From IMG/VR virus record IMGVR_UViG_3300042518_001188, positions 1-29,753 of that record: 29,753 bases of DNA; one strand, given 5' to 3'. A program made the position numbers and the translations under genes. Shown piece after piece: positions 7,505 to 14,484 of this stretch (position 1 is the stretch's first letter; each line of letters begins with the position of its first letter). The stretch comes from a virus. The notes below the pieces were generated by a model. It was not told where the DNA came from. It ran no database searches and saw nothing but the letters and a program-made list of their open reading frames with translations.

Positions 7505-8379
7505 TCCACCGCGAACTCGAATCCAGTTTTGCCACTTGGCTCGTCTCGGGCGTGAGCGGGACCAGCCTCTCGGGCGTTCCCATCCGTCATGCCGTGCCCG
7601 CCGATCCTCTGGCCCTGCCGTGCGTCATCGTGGCCTCGGCCGGCGCGGAGCTCCTCGAGGGCGGTGTGAGGGCAGCCAGCCGCGTCAGCATGGACTTTTC
7701 CGTCATGTCGGCGGCCAATGGTGGCCCCGGGTGGCAGACCGCCCACAAGAACCGCGTGGCCACCTTGTCCCGCAGGCTGGACGATACCAATACCAACGCC
7801 GCGCTGGCCTCGATCAATGGCGCGCAAACGGACTTCACGCTTTACGGCTGGCATCTGGTCGAACTTGCCGCCGAGGCCGAGCCAAACATCCAGACCGACA
7901 CCATCCGCATCAGCCTTATCGCAGGAGATCGCATCGCCACATCCCCGACCGGACCGACGGCCACGCCGCAGAATTACAGCCTGCGGCACGAGATCGAGCA
8001 GATCGTCAGCGCCCACCTTGGCACCGAGCTCCCGTCGGCCGTCACCGACGATTATTCCGTCTATCCCTTCTATTCGGAAAACGTCGTGCCAGAGCGCCGG
8101 ATCGTGGCCGCGTGTTTGGCCGCCGAGCGTCCGTTCCCGCAACTGGCCCGCTGGTCCGCGCAAGTCACCATCCACGTCATCACCCCCGGCATCTACGCGA
8201 CAACGCACGACGAGGCCGTGCGTCAGGTGCAGGACACCCTGCGCGACCTCGTGGCCCAGGACTACACCTCGGCCAACGTCACTGTAGCCGGGATGCTCGA
8301 GACGGGCCACACGATCGACCGATCCGACAACCGCATCGTGGACGTGTTGGCCGTGACCCTCTATTGCCAGCAAAATTGA
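7501..8379 (+). CDS. Putative tail terminator protein with duplicated domain
   Basis: A 292-residue protein placed directly before the probable tail tube gene, where the tail terminator/completion protein usually lies. Family members are usually one domain of about 130-150 residues. Here two halves look alike: residues about 35-145 (CVIVASAGAELLEGG, then HKNRVATLSRRL and DTIRISLIAG) and about 198-292 (RIVAACLAAERPF, then HDEAVRQVQDTL and RIVDVLAVTLYC). This suggests a tandem domain duplication or two fused genes. The start overlaps the previous stop by 4 nt. The duplication was seen by eye, without an alignment score. Confidence 0.5.
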   Translation: MIHRELESSFATWLVSGVSGTSLSGVPIRHAVPADPLALPCVIVASAGAELLEGGVRAASRVSMDFSVMSAANGGPGWQTAHKNRVATLSRRLDDTNTNAALASINGAQTDFTLYGWHLVELAAEAEPNIQTDTIRISLIAGDRIATSPTGPTATPQNYSLRHEIEQIVSAHLGTELPSAVTDDYSVYPFYSENVVPERRIVAACLAAERPFPQLARWSAQVTIHVITPGIYATTHDEAVRQVQDTLRDLVAQDYTSANVTVAGMLETGHTIDRSDNRIVDVLAVTLYCQQN

Positions 8380-8381
8380 CA
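8376..8381 (+). promoter_or_regulatory. TTGACA start-associated motif, copy 5
   Basis: TTGACA overlaps the stop codon of the tail terminator gene and stands 14 nt before the ATG at 8396. CCGAGGGC lies directly before the ATG, as in copy 1. Confidence 0.55.
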
Positions 8382-8395
8382 TCGCCCCCGAGGGC

Positions 8396-8956
8396 ATGGC
8401 GATTACTTACGGCGTAACTGGCGGATTCTCCGTCCAGACCTCCAAGACTTTTGAGAAATTGCTCGTGGCCGACAAAAACGGCGTCACGACAACGATCATT
8501 TCCAAATACGTCCGCACCGAAACCACGACCGAGACAGTGGGAACGACCTTCGGCGGCTACGCCATTGGATCTGATGACGTTCTCAACGCCACCTTGACCG
8601 CCCAAGTAGACGAGCAACTGATCGAAAGCGGCAGCGCCAACACCGCGCCGCCGGCCGTTCGCTTCTACAACCCCCGCGTGGAGGCGTCGGCCACCATCCT
8701 CGGGGCGTTCACGGCCAGCACGTTCAGCCTTGCCGGCATTAGCTTCACCACGCTTTCGGCCGAGAAGTCGGAAACCTCGGGCGATGTGGTCAAGACTTCC
8801 ATTCGCGGAACGGCCATCAACACAGCCGCCCTCGATGGCAGCACCCTTACCACGGGCGACCATTCCTCTTCTTCGACCATCCGCGTTGAGCTTCGCATCA
8901 GCAATACGGACTACGCCCGCAAAACGGTCACATCCGTAGCCTTCAGCGGAACTTAA
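8396..8956 (+). CDS. Putative major tail (tube) protein
   Basis: A 186-residue protein rich in Thr, Ser and Ala and almost entirely beta-strand. Segments alternate such as VTTTIISKYVRTETTTETV and KTSIRGTAINTAALDGS. This is the look of tube-forming tail proteins. It lies after the tail terminator candidate and before the chaperone and tape measure, the usual siphovirus position of the tube gene. No contractile sheath gene is seen nearby. The start is ATG 8396, with the TTGACA motif and GAGGGC upstream. The assignment is by position and composition. Confidence 0.55.
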   Translation: MAITYGVTGGFSVQTSKTFEKLLVADKNGVTTTIISKYVRTETTTETVGTTFGGYAIGSDDVLNATLTAQVDEQLIESGSANTAPPAVRFYNPRVEASATILGAFTASTFSLAGISFTTLSAEKSETSGDVVKTSIRGTAINTAALDGSTLTTGDHSSSSTIRVELRISNTDYARKTVTSVAFSGT

Positions 8957-8972
8957 TCCGCGACAGCGCCCT

Positions 8973-9545
8973 ATGGACGCGCTCGCGGCAGAATCCTTTC
9001 TCAACGCGCCACACAAGGTTTGTGGCCTGCGGATGCGTCCGCTTTCCCTGGGCCATGCCTTCGCCCTCGAGGCCATCGGCTCACCCTTCTACCACGGCGA
9101 GCTCGGCAGCGAAGCCGACTTGCGCCTTGCCGCGTGGATCTGCTCACGCCCGCCGTTGGCTTTGCCGCAGATGGATGGGTGGCGCTGCCGCCTATGGAAG
9201 TGCCGCAAATTGGATTTTGTGGCCGAGGTGGCGCGATGGAAAACCTACGTTGCCGATTATTGCGCGCCTCCGCAAATGTGGAACAAATCGCCCAAGCCGG
9301 GCGAGCAAAGGCACGAGCCGTCCGCCATTCCGTCAGGCATATCGACCGTCGTGCGCCTCATGCGCCTCGGCATGACCGAGGAGCAAGCCTGGGCCACACC
9401 CGTCGGCGCCGCGACATGGTATGAGGCCGCCGCTTACGAGACAGAGAGCGGGTCACGCCTTGACATAGTCTCTGACAGCGAACGCCTTGCCATTGCGCGA
9501 GCCAAGGCGCGGGCGGCCAAATCCGAGGAAACATCCGCCCCATGA
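8973..9545 (+). CDS. Putative tail assembly chaperone
   Basis: A 190-residue protein between the tube and tape-measure genes, the place of the gpG/gpGT-type chaperone that coats the tape measure during tail assembly. The N-terminal half has the pattern GLRMRPLSLGHAFALEAIGS, seen in chaperone-like phage proteins. The C-terminal third is helical and basic (ERLAIARAKARAAKSEE). It overlaps the tape-measure start by 4 nt (ATGA). I see no slippery sequence with a second overlapping frame, so the usual programmed frameshift may be absent. Confidence 0.5.
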   Translation: MDALAAESFLNAPHKVCGLRMRPLSLGHAFALEAIGSPFYHGELGSEADLRLAAWICSRPPLALPQMDGWRCRLWKCRKLDFVAEVARWKTYVADYCAPPQMWNKSPKPGEQRHEPSAIPSGISTVVRLMRLGMTEEQAWATPVGAATWYEAAAYETESGSRLDIVSDSERLAIARAKARAAKSEETSAP

Positions 9546-10936
9546 GCGACGTAAGAGTAAAAGTCACAGCGCAGAACGAAACCCGCACCGGGTTTCAGCA
9601 GGCGCTTGGCGATGCCCGCAAATTCGGCCAAGAGGCGGGCAAGTCGATTGGCGGCGGCCTCGGTGGTATCGGCTCAGAGATCCGCTCCTCGCTTGTCGGC
9701 GCTCTGGCCGGCATCGGCATCGGGCAATTTGTCCGCTCCACCTTTGAGCAATTCGGGCGCATCAACGATCTCAGCCAGCAATTCGGCGTATCGGCCGAGA
9801 CGCTGCAACGGTTTGGGCAAGTGGCCTCCGAGAGCGGCAGCAACATAGAGCAAGTGGCGGTGGCGCTTTCCACACTCACGCGAAATGTGCAGGCGGCAAA
9901 AGACGGCACAGGCGAGCAGGCTGAGGCGTTGCAAAGGCTGGGGCTTTCAGCGCAACAGCTTGGCAACGTGGACGCGTCTCAGGGCTTGCTCAAATTGGCC
10001 GATGCCTATGTCGCGTCGGGAGACAAACAGCGCGCATATGCCGACGTTCTGACGATCATCGGAGCCCGGCAGCGCAACCTGATCCCACTGCTCCAACAGG
10101 GTTCGGCCGCCATTCTCGAGCAAGCCAACCAGGTGCAAGTTGCCAGCGACGAGATCATCGCCAAGGCCGATGAGGTGGGCGACAGATTTGCCAGACTCGG
10201 CCAGCAATTAACCGCCGCCCTTGGACCCGTTTTAATTCCCGTCGGTCAGGCCATTCTTTCATCCTTTGAAGCTATTCGTGCCGGCGTTGATGGGATTGTC
10301 GGAACGATTGTGCAATCAGCCTTGGGGGTGCGTTCAATCTTGGGGGGCAACGTCATGGGTGGTGCCGCGCAAGTCGGGGCCGCCCCAATTCAAAACGCTT
10401 TGCGCGCAGCCGACGAACTAAAGACCAAGCTCAAAGACATCTGGTCCGACCCCGCGACAAAGCCGCCCTCCATGCTCCCGCCCGAAGACATGGACATCAC
10501 GCCAGGCGCCTCTTCGGGCCAAAAATCAGGCACGCAAAAAGGCAACGTCACAGGCAAGCAATTATCCCCGGGCAGCATCGAAGGCATCCGCGAGTTCGAG
10601 CGCGAGCAGGAGGCCGCCCGCCGCGCCCTCGGCACCGAGTTCGGCCCTGGCACAGCCGATGCCGCCGCCGGCGGATTCCGCGTCGATGCGGCAGACTTCG
10701 CCCGCCAGCAGGCAGAGGAAGCGGCCAAGGCGATGGCCTCGGTGGCGCCCAGCGGCATGACCGGCTCCTTCGGCGCCTCCCAACTCCAGCGCATCGGCTT
10801 CGCCTCAAACGAGTTTTTCGACACCCGCCGCAAAGAAGACCCAGCAAAGACAATGCAGCAAGTGGTCAGAGAGCTTCAGAAGGTAAACAAGAACCTCGAA
10901 AATGGAGAACCCATCGTTCTCCGCAACAACGGATAA
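9542..10936 (+). CDS. Tape measure protein (short)
   Basis: A 464-residue tail length ruler. The N-terminus (VRVKVTAQNETRTGFQQALG) is typical of tape measures. It is followed by a Gly/Ala-rich hydrophobic stretch (about residues 36-62) and the conserved QFGVSAETLQRFGQVASESG segment. A second hydrophobic zone lies around residues 222-260, and the tail is charged and helical. It is short for this family. By the usual ruler relation of about 0.15 nm per residue the tail would be roughly 70 nm, which is inference. It overlaps the upstream chaperone by 4 nt. Confidence 0.8.
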   Translation: MSDVRVKVTAQNETRTGFQQALGDARKFGQEAGKSIGGGLGGIGSEIRSSLVGALAGIGIGQFVRSTFEQFGRINDLSQQFGVSAETLQRFGQVASESGSNIEQVAVALSTLTRNVQAAKDGTGEQAEALQRLGLSAQQLGNVDASQGLLKLADAYVASGDKQRAYADVLTIIGARQRNLIPLLQQGSAAILEQANQVQVASDEIIAKADEVGDRFARLGQQLTAALGPVLIPVGQAILSSFEAIRAGVDGIVGTIVQSALGVRSILGGNVMGGAAQVGAAPIQNALRAADELKTKLKDIWSDPATKPPSMLPPEDMDITPGASSGQKSGTQKGNVTGKQLSPGSIEGIREFEREQEAARRALGTEFGPGTADAAAGGFRVDAADFARQQAEEAAKAMASVAPSGMTGSFGASQLQRIGFASNEFFDTRRKEDPAKTMQQVVRELQKVNKNLENGEPIVLRNNG

Positions 10937-10939
10937 GTC

Positions 10940-11587
10940 ATGGCACAAATCGAAACAACAGGCGGCGGGTATCTCGACAGCGGGGACAGAAAGGTCATCC
11001 GCAAGGTTTATGTCGCCACAGACGGGCAACTGGTCAACATCCCCGTCACCGAACAGGGCTTCCCCTTGTCCTCGGTCAGCGCCAGCGAAGAACCCGGCGG
11101 CATCCGCCGCGCCGTGGCCGAATACTCGCAGGGCGGCGAGGGGGGCGCGTCTTACAACGCATACGGCAAGCGCATCGAGCTAACGGGTGGGACGCGGGAG
11201 GTGCCGATCTACAACCACCCGACTTTTGAGGGGATGTCGACGGCGCAAATTCAACAAGTCCAAACGGCAATCGAGAACAGAACGCCAAACCCAACTTTTG
11301 ACACTGCTTCGCAGACCAAACTGTTCGGCTTCCTTCTGCGCGGCACGGAATACTTTCTTGCCCCGGCCGTCGTCGGGCGCATCTCGGAAATCGAATCCAG
11401 CCTGCCAAGTCTGTCTCCCATTGCCAAAGTCGCCAACCCCTCGGAGCTAAACGCGCCAAGCGGAACCTTTTGGATCTGCACCGCGATTACGGCCAACCCC
11501 ATCGGAACGCGCTACGAAGTGACCCGCGAATACACTTTGAGCTTCAGCGGGTGGGAAGACGTGCAAGCCCTTTACAGTTGGAGTTAG
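10940..11587 (+). CDS. Hypothetical tail/baseplate protein
   Basis: A 215-residue protein, 3 nt after the tape measure stop, so probably a distal tail or baseplate component. It starts with a beta-rich part (RKVIRKVYVATDGQLVNIPV). A middle helix follows (FEGMSTAQIQQVQTAIENRT), and the C-terminus contains FWICTAITANPIGTRYEVTR. No enzyme motif is seen and no family is recognised. In siphoviruses the first gene after the tape measure is often the distal tail protein, but I cannot confirm that fold here. Confidence 0.5.
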   Translation: MAQIETTGGGYLDSGDRKVIRKVYVATDGQLVNIPVTEQGFPLSSVSASEEPGGIRRAVAEYSQGGEGGASYNAYGKRIELTGGTREVPIYNHPTFEGMSTAQIQQVQTAIENRTPNPTFDTASQTKLFGFLLRGTEYFLAPAVVGRISEIESSLPSLSPIAKVANPSELNAPSGTFWICTAITANPIGTRYEVTREYTLSFSGWEDVQALYSWS

Positions 11588-11590
11588 GCC

Positions 11591-12163
11591 ATGTCCGACT
11601 TCGCGCAAATCCGATTTCTACCCAACAGGCCGCTCCTGCGCGAACTGTCTGCCGATCGTCTCAACACAATCCTGCAAGAGATCAAACGCAATAAGCCAAA
11701 GGGCGAGCGCGGCATTACGGTCAGGCAAGACGGAAACCAAACGTGGATCGGCCTTGCTGCTCCCACACCTCGCATCCCGCAACCCACCCACCCATTCCAG
11801 CTGACGCAAGTAAGCGGCGAAAACCCTGACGCAGTCTATGCGCGTGTCCGTTACGGCACGGTGAACGGGGAAAGACCAGAGGGCATGAGCGTTGCAGACG
11901 AGCCGCCGTATGTGATCGAGCTAACCGTGAACACGGGCTACATTTTCCTCGGCGCGACCATCGCGGAAGAAACTTTCGAAATCACCTCACTGTGGATTGA
12001 CCATGCCGAGGAAATGCCAGAAGAGGAGGAGGAAGGCTTTGAGTTTTACCTTGAGATCGGCACTTTTGAAGTGACCGACAAAGTGGCCGTCTTTGCCCAG
12101 AGTGTGACAACGTCTTTGGCCTACATTCGGGCCGGGTTCATCAACCTCTGGGGGCAGGCTTAA
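11591..12163 (+). CDS. Hypothetical tail-associated protein, acidic
   Basis: A 190-residue protein with a basic N-terminal segment (FLPNRPLLRELSADRLNTIL, then a Lys/Arg-rich stretch). A run of acidic residues (EEMPEEEEEGFEF) lies near residues 137-150. The C-terminus contains LAYIRAGFINLWGQA. No known domain is recognised. The gene is 3 nt downstream of the previous one and its stop overlaps the next start (TAATG). It is therefore part of the tail/baseplate operon and likely structural. Confidence 0.45.
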   Translation: MSDFAQIRFLPNRPLLRELSADRLNTILQEIKRNKPKGERGITVRQDGNQTWIGLAAPTPRIPQPTHPFQLTQVSGENPDAVYARVRYGTVNGERPEGMSVADEPPYVIELTVNTGYIFLGATIAEETFEITSLWIDHAEEMPEEEEEGFEFYLEIGTFEVTDKVAVFAQSVTTSLAYIRAGFINLWGQA

Positions 12164-12849
12164 TGTTTATCTTTTCCTGTTTGCCGATCGAGTTGCTTTA
12201 TTACGGGCGTGTTTTTCCGTTTCCGGTTGTTTGGCAAGCCACGATTGACTGGTCATTTTCGGTCGATGCCGAGCGTGTGGACTACCCGCCCGGTCGCACA
12301 GAAACTACAACGCTCAGTGGGAGCGGTGGCGGAAGCATAACAATCGACTGCGACCCACACAGAGCAAACCGCCCAGGCATTACAAATGTGACCCCTGAGA
12401 GGTTTATTGTCACCCGCAGGATGGAAGCGATGGAAGAAGACTCGCAAGACATCAGGAGGTTTCAGTTGTATTGCGACCGATCGGCCATTGCGGGCGACTA
12501 CTCGGTGACGCAAACCGTGGAGAAAGTCTACGATGACCCCAACACGCCGACCGAAACGACAACCCAGACAGAGGCGTCCGATGCCGTCATTGCTCCGATT
12601 TGGTTAATCATCGACCCGGAAACAGTCGTTTTGCAGGACATTTCCGTCATCTCAACAACAACCGACCAGACCCCCGCGTCGAGTTGGATGGCCCCGGATG
12701 ATTGGACTTTTGCCCGCAGCGCCCTTTGGGAGCCACAGACTTTTGCCGCGACAAAAACGCCTGTCGAAATGGGGTATCAAACGGGCGAGGGCTGGGAGCA
12801 GTCTATCACGATTACGCTGACGAAATGGTCTGACCAGCCGGGGCTTTGA
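12163..12849 (+). CDS. Hypothetical tail/baseplate protein
   Basis: A 228-residue, beta-rich protein with many Thr, Ser and Trp. The N-terminus (FIFSCLPIELLYYGRVFPF) is hydrophobic but lacks a basic n-region and a clear cleavage site, so I do not call a signal peptide. Later segments such as TTTLSGSGGGSITIDCD and WEQSITITLTKWSDQPG suggest strand repeats. No family is recognised. The start overlaps the preceding stop. The stop is part of a TTGACA hexamer. Confidence 0.45.
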   Translation: MFIFSCLPIELLYYGRVFPFPVVWQATIDWSFSVDAERVDYPPGRTETTTLSGSGGGSITIDCDPHRANRPGITNVTPERFIVTRRMEAMEEDSQDIRRFQLYCDRSAIAGDYSVTQTVEKVYDDPNTPTETTTQTEASDAVIAPIWLIIDPETVVLQDISVISTTTDQTPASSWMAPDDWTFARSALWEPQTFAATKTPVEMGYQTGEGWEQSITITLTKWSDQPGL

Positions 12850-12851
12850 CA
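12846..12851 (+). promoter_or_regulatory. TTGACA motif, copy 6, with altered start codon position
   Basis: The hexamer is followed after 14 nt by AGG at 12866, where the other copies have ATG. The segment between (CCGAGGGCA) is nearly identical to copy 1. The downstream gene instead appears to use GTG 12877, with AGGAG at 12866-12870 as a ribosome-binding site 6 nt away. Confidence 0.5.
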
Positions 12852-12876
12852 CAGAGGCCGAGGGCAGGAGTCCTCC

Positions 12877-13410
12877 GTGCGCGTTTACATTAACCTCGAC
12901 ACCAACGAACCCGTTGTTTCGCCCGTCCTCACCCAGCGGGTCAACACGTTCTATTTCGTTCGCCGGGACATCGTGCCTGTTGAGGTGCAATTTGTCCGCA
13001 ACGGGGCCGTGGTCGAGCTTGGGGCGGAGGCAACCGGGGCCATTGGCCTCAAAAAGACCTACGCGGGCAGCTTTCTTGCCAACGACAGCGGATGGACGAA
13101 AACAGGAGCGGGCAGCAGCACGGTTTACACTTTCGATCTTAACCTGAACACGACCGAACTCGGAACCGAGTTCACCGTGGACACCCTCGACTCGATCACT
13201 TGCAAGCTGGAAGTCTCGTGGAGCGTCAGCGGCACCACCTCCAGCACGATGCCCACGGCTGCTGTGGTTTACAACGATGTCATTCGCGGCACGGAAGGCG
13301 CTCCCAACTTTGCCACCGTTCTTTCGCAGTTTGATCTCCGCTCCCCCGACAACGCCACCTGGCGGATCACGGTGGACAACGACGGTTCCCTGACCGCAAC
13401 CAAGCAATAA
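12877..13410 (+). CDS. Putative baseplate/fibre-attachment protein
   Basis: A 177-residue protein starting at GTG 12877, with AGGAG at good spacing. It begins MRVYINLDTNEPV and has RRDIVPVEVQFVRNGAVVEL, a pattern seen in N-terminal domains of phage receptor-binding and baseplate-upper proteins. The rest is beta-rich (STVYTFDLNLNTTELG). It ends 1 nt before the next start. The function is inferred from this pattern and from the neighbouring fibre genes. Confidence 0.45.
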   Translation: MRVYINLDTNEPVVSPVLTQRVNTFYFVRRDIVPVEVQFVRNGAVVELGAEATGAIGLKKTYAGSFLANDSGWTKTGAGSSTVYTFDLNLNTTELGTEFTVDTLDSITCKLEVSWSVSGTTSSTMPTAAVVYNDVIRGTEGAPNFATVLSQFDLRSPDNATWRITVDNDGSLTATKQ

Positions 13411-13411
13411 C

Positions 13412-13939
13412 ATGAAAACTCTTCTCGCCATCCTCCTCGCCACCCTCTGCGCGGCCACCAGCTACGGCCAGATCATCAAAACGCTATCCTACAACAGCAC
13501 AAACAATACCGTTGTCGCCACGCAGCGCGTGACATTTCCCGCGCTTGGCCTTGCCACGGGATCGGCAGCAGCACCCTCTCTGACTTACGCAATCGGCACA
13601 AACGTATTTGGAACATTTGCAACAACACAACTCGGCATTGGCCCCCATCTCGGTTTCAGCGTGAACGGAACGCGGCAATTTTACATTGCGACAAATACCA
13701 TCCGCGCCGAACTGCCGATCAGTTTTAGCACAACAACAAATGCCGCCGAAACCCGGACAAATTTGAGCCTCGGACTTCCAGCCCTAACCAACACCAGCAA
13801 CGTCACCATCATGCGGGCGTTGGCTGGCAGCACAAACACGAACCAACCTTATAGCGGAACCATTGAACTCAGCGATGGCACACAGGGATGGTCGCTGACT
13901 TTTAGCAACGGCATTTTGCTGTCAATCACAGGAACATGA
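13412..13939 (+). CDS. Exported fibre-like protein (signal peptide)
   Basis: A 175-residue protein with a textbook signal peptide: MKTLLAILLATLCAATSYGQ, with a basic start, a hydrophobic core and a probable cut after Gly19. The mature part is Thr/Asn/Ser-rich and beta-strand-like. Its middle contains NAAETRTNLSLGLPALTNTS, a motif of the type found in phage tail fibres. A related stretch, DAAAQRTSLGLAASATTDTT, occurs in the large fibre encoded downstream at 14485. A secretion signal on a protein coded among virion genes is unusual. It might act in the periplasm or on the cell surface, for example as a receptor decoy. The first possibility to exclude is a chance hydrophobic N-terminus. Confidence 0.6.
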   Translation: MKTLLAILLATLCAATSYGQIIKTLSYNSTNNTVVATQRVTFPALGLATGSAAAPSLTYAIGTNVFGTFATTQLGIGPHLGFSVNGTRQFYIATNTIRAELPISFSTTTNAAETRTNLSLGLPALTNTSNVTIMRALAGSTNTNQPYSGTIELSDGTQGWSLTFSNGILLSITGT

Positions 13940-14121
13940 GCTTCCACGACCCCATCGACTTCCTTTCGCGTCCGCTTATCGGCGTCTCGACATCGCTCGG
14001 CAGTGTGATCGTTAGCCTGCTGCCGCACCTTGAGACTGCCGCACGCTTAGGAGTGCTTGGGCTCGGACTCATAGCGGGACTGCTGACCGTTCGCAAAGCC
14101 TGGAGGGACAGAAACAAATGA
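13936..14121 (+). CDS. Small membrane protein, holin-like
   Basis: A 61-residue protein with two hydrophobic segments (about residues 14-29 and 37-51) and a basic C-terminus (VRKAWRDRNK). It overlaps both neighbours by 4 nt (ATGA at each end). Size and topology fit a small holin, but a second holin-like protein lies directly before the amidase at 18009. This one may instead be a membrane protein linked to the exported protein upstream. The exact function is unknown. Confidence 0.5.
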   Translation: MSFHDPIDFLSRPLIGVSTSLGSVIVSLLPHLETAARLGVLGLGLIAGLLTVRKAWRDRNK

Positions 14122-14483
14122 GCGCCTGCACCACCTCACAAGCCGATCTCTGCTGGACGCGCGGCGACAGCGGACGCCTCGATGTCGCGGTCAAAGACGC
14201 GAGCGGCAATGCCTACAGCCTCGTCGGAGCCACGCTGTTCTTGACCGTGAAGAACGCGCTTACCGATGCGGATTCTGCCGCCGTCATTCGCAAGGAAGTC
14301 ACCTCACACAGCAACGCAGCGGGTGGGATTTCCCATTTTGATCTTCTGACCACCGACAACGCCACGGCAGGAACGCGGTATTACGATGTGCAGTTGAAAG
14401 ATTCGACTAACAAAATCTACACGCTTTTCGGCGGCTTGTGGAAAGTCCTCTCTGACGTAACGACTCGCACCGCCCCGCTCTAA
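14118..14483 (+). CDS. BppU-like N-terminal domain protein (baseplate/fibre)
   Basis: A 121-residue protein resembling the N-terminal virion-attachment domain of baseplate-upper proteins: WTRGDSGRLDVAVKDASGN, LVGATLFLTVKNALTD, YYDVQLKDSTNKIYTL and KVLSDVTTRT. This beta-sandwich usually anchors receptor-binding proteins to the baseplate. Here it is a stand-alone protein directly before the fibre gene (1-nt gap). It may be the adaptor between baseplate and fibre. The family is recognised by pattern only. Confidence 0.6.
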   Translation: MSACTTSQADLCWTRGDSGRLDVAVKDASGNAYSLVGATLFLTVKNALTDADSAAVIRKEVTSHSNAAGGISHFDLLTTDNATAGTRYYDVQLKDSTNKIYTLFGGLWKVLSDVTTRTAPL

Positions 14484-14484
14484 C

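Noticed and set aside
7201-8397. Minus-strand open frame of 398 codons
   Set aside because: It is antisense to well-ordered, 4-nt-overlapping tail genes and has no recognisable motifs or start signal.
9461-9466. Further TTGACA occurrences inside coding sequence (9461, also 11299)
   Set aside because: They encode ordinary residues and no start codon follows at the 13-16 nt distance.
8973-10936. Programmed frameshift in the tail chaperone gene
   Set aside because: No slippery heptamer with a second extended frame was found before the tape-measure gene; the junction is a simple ATGA overlap.
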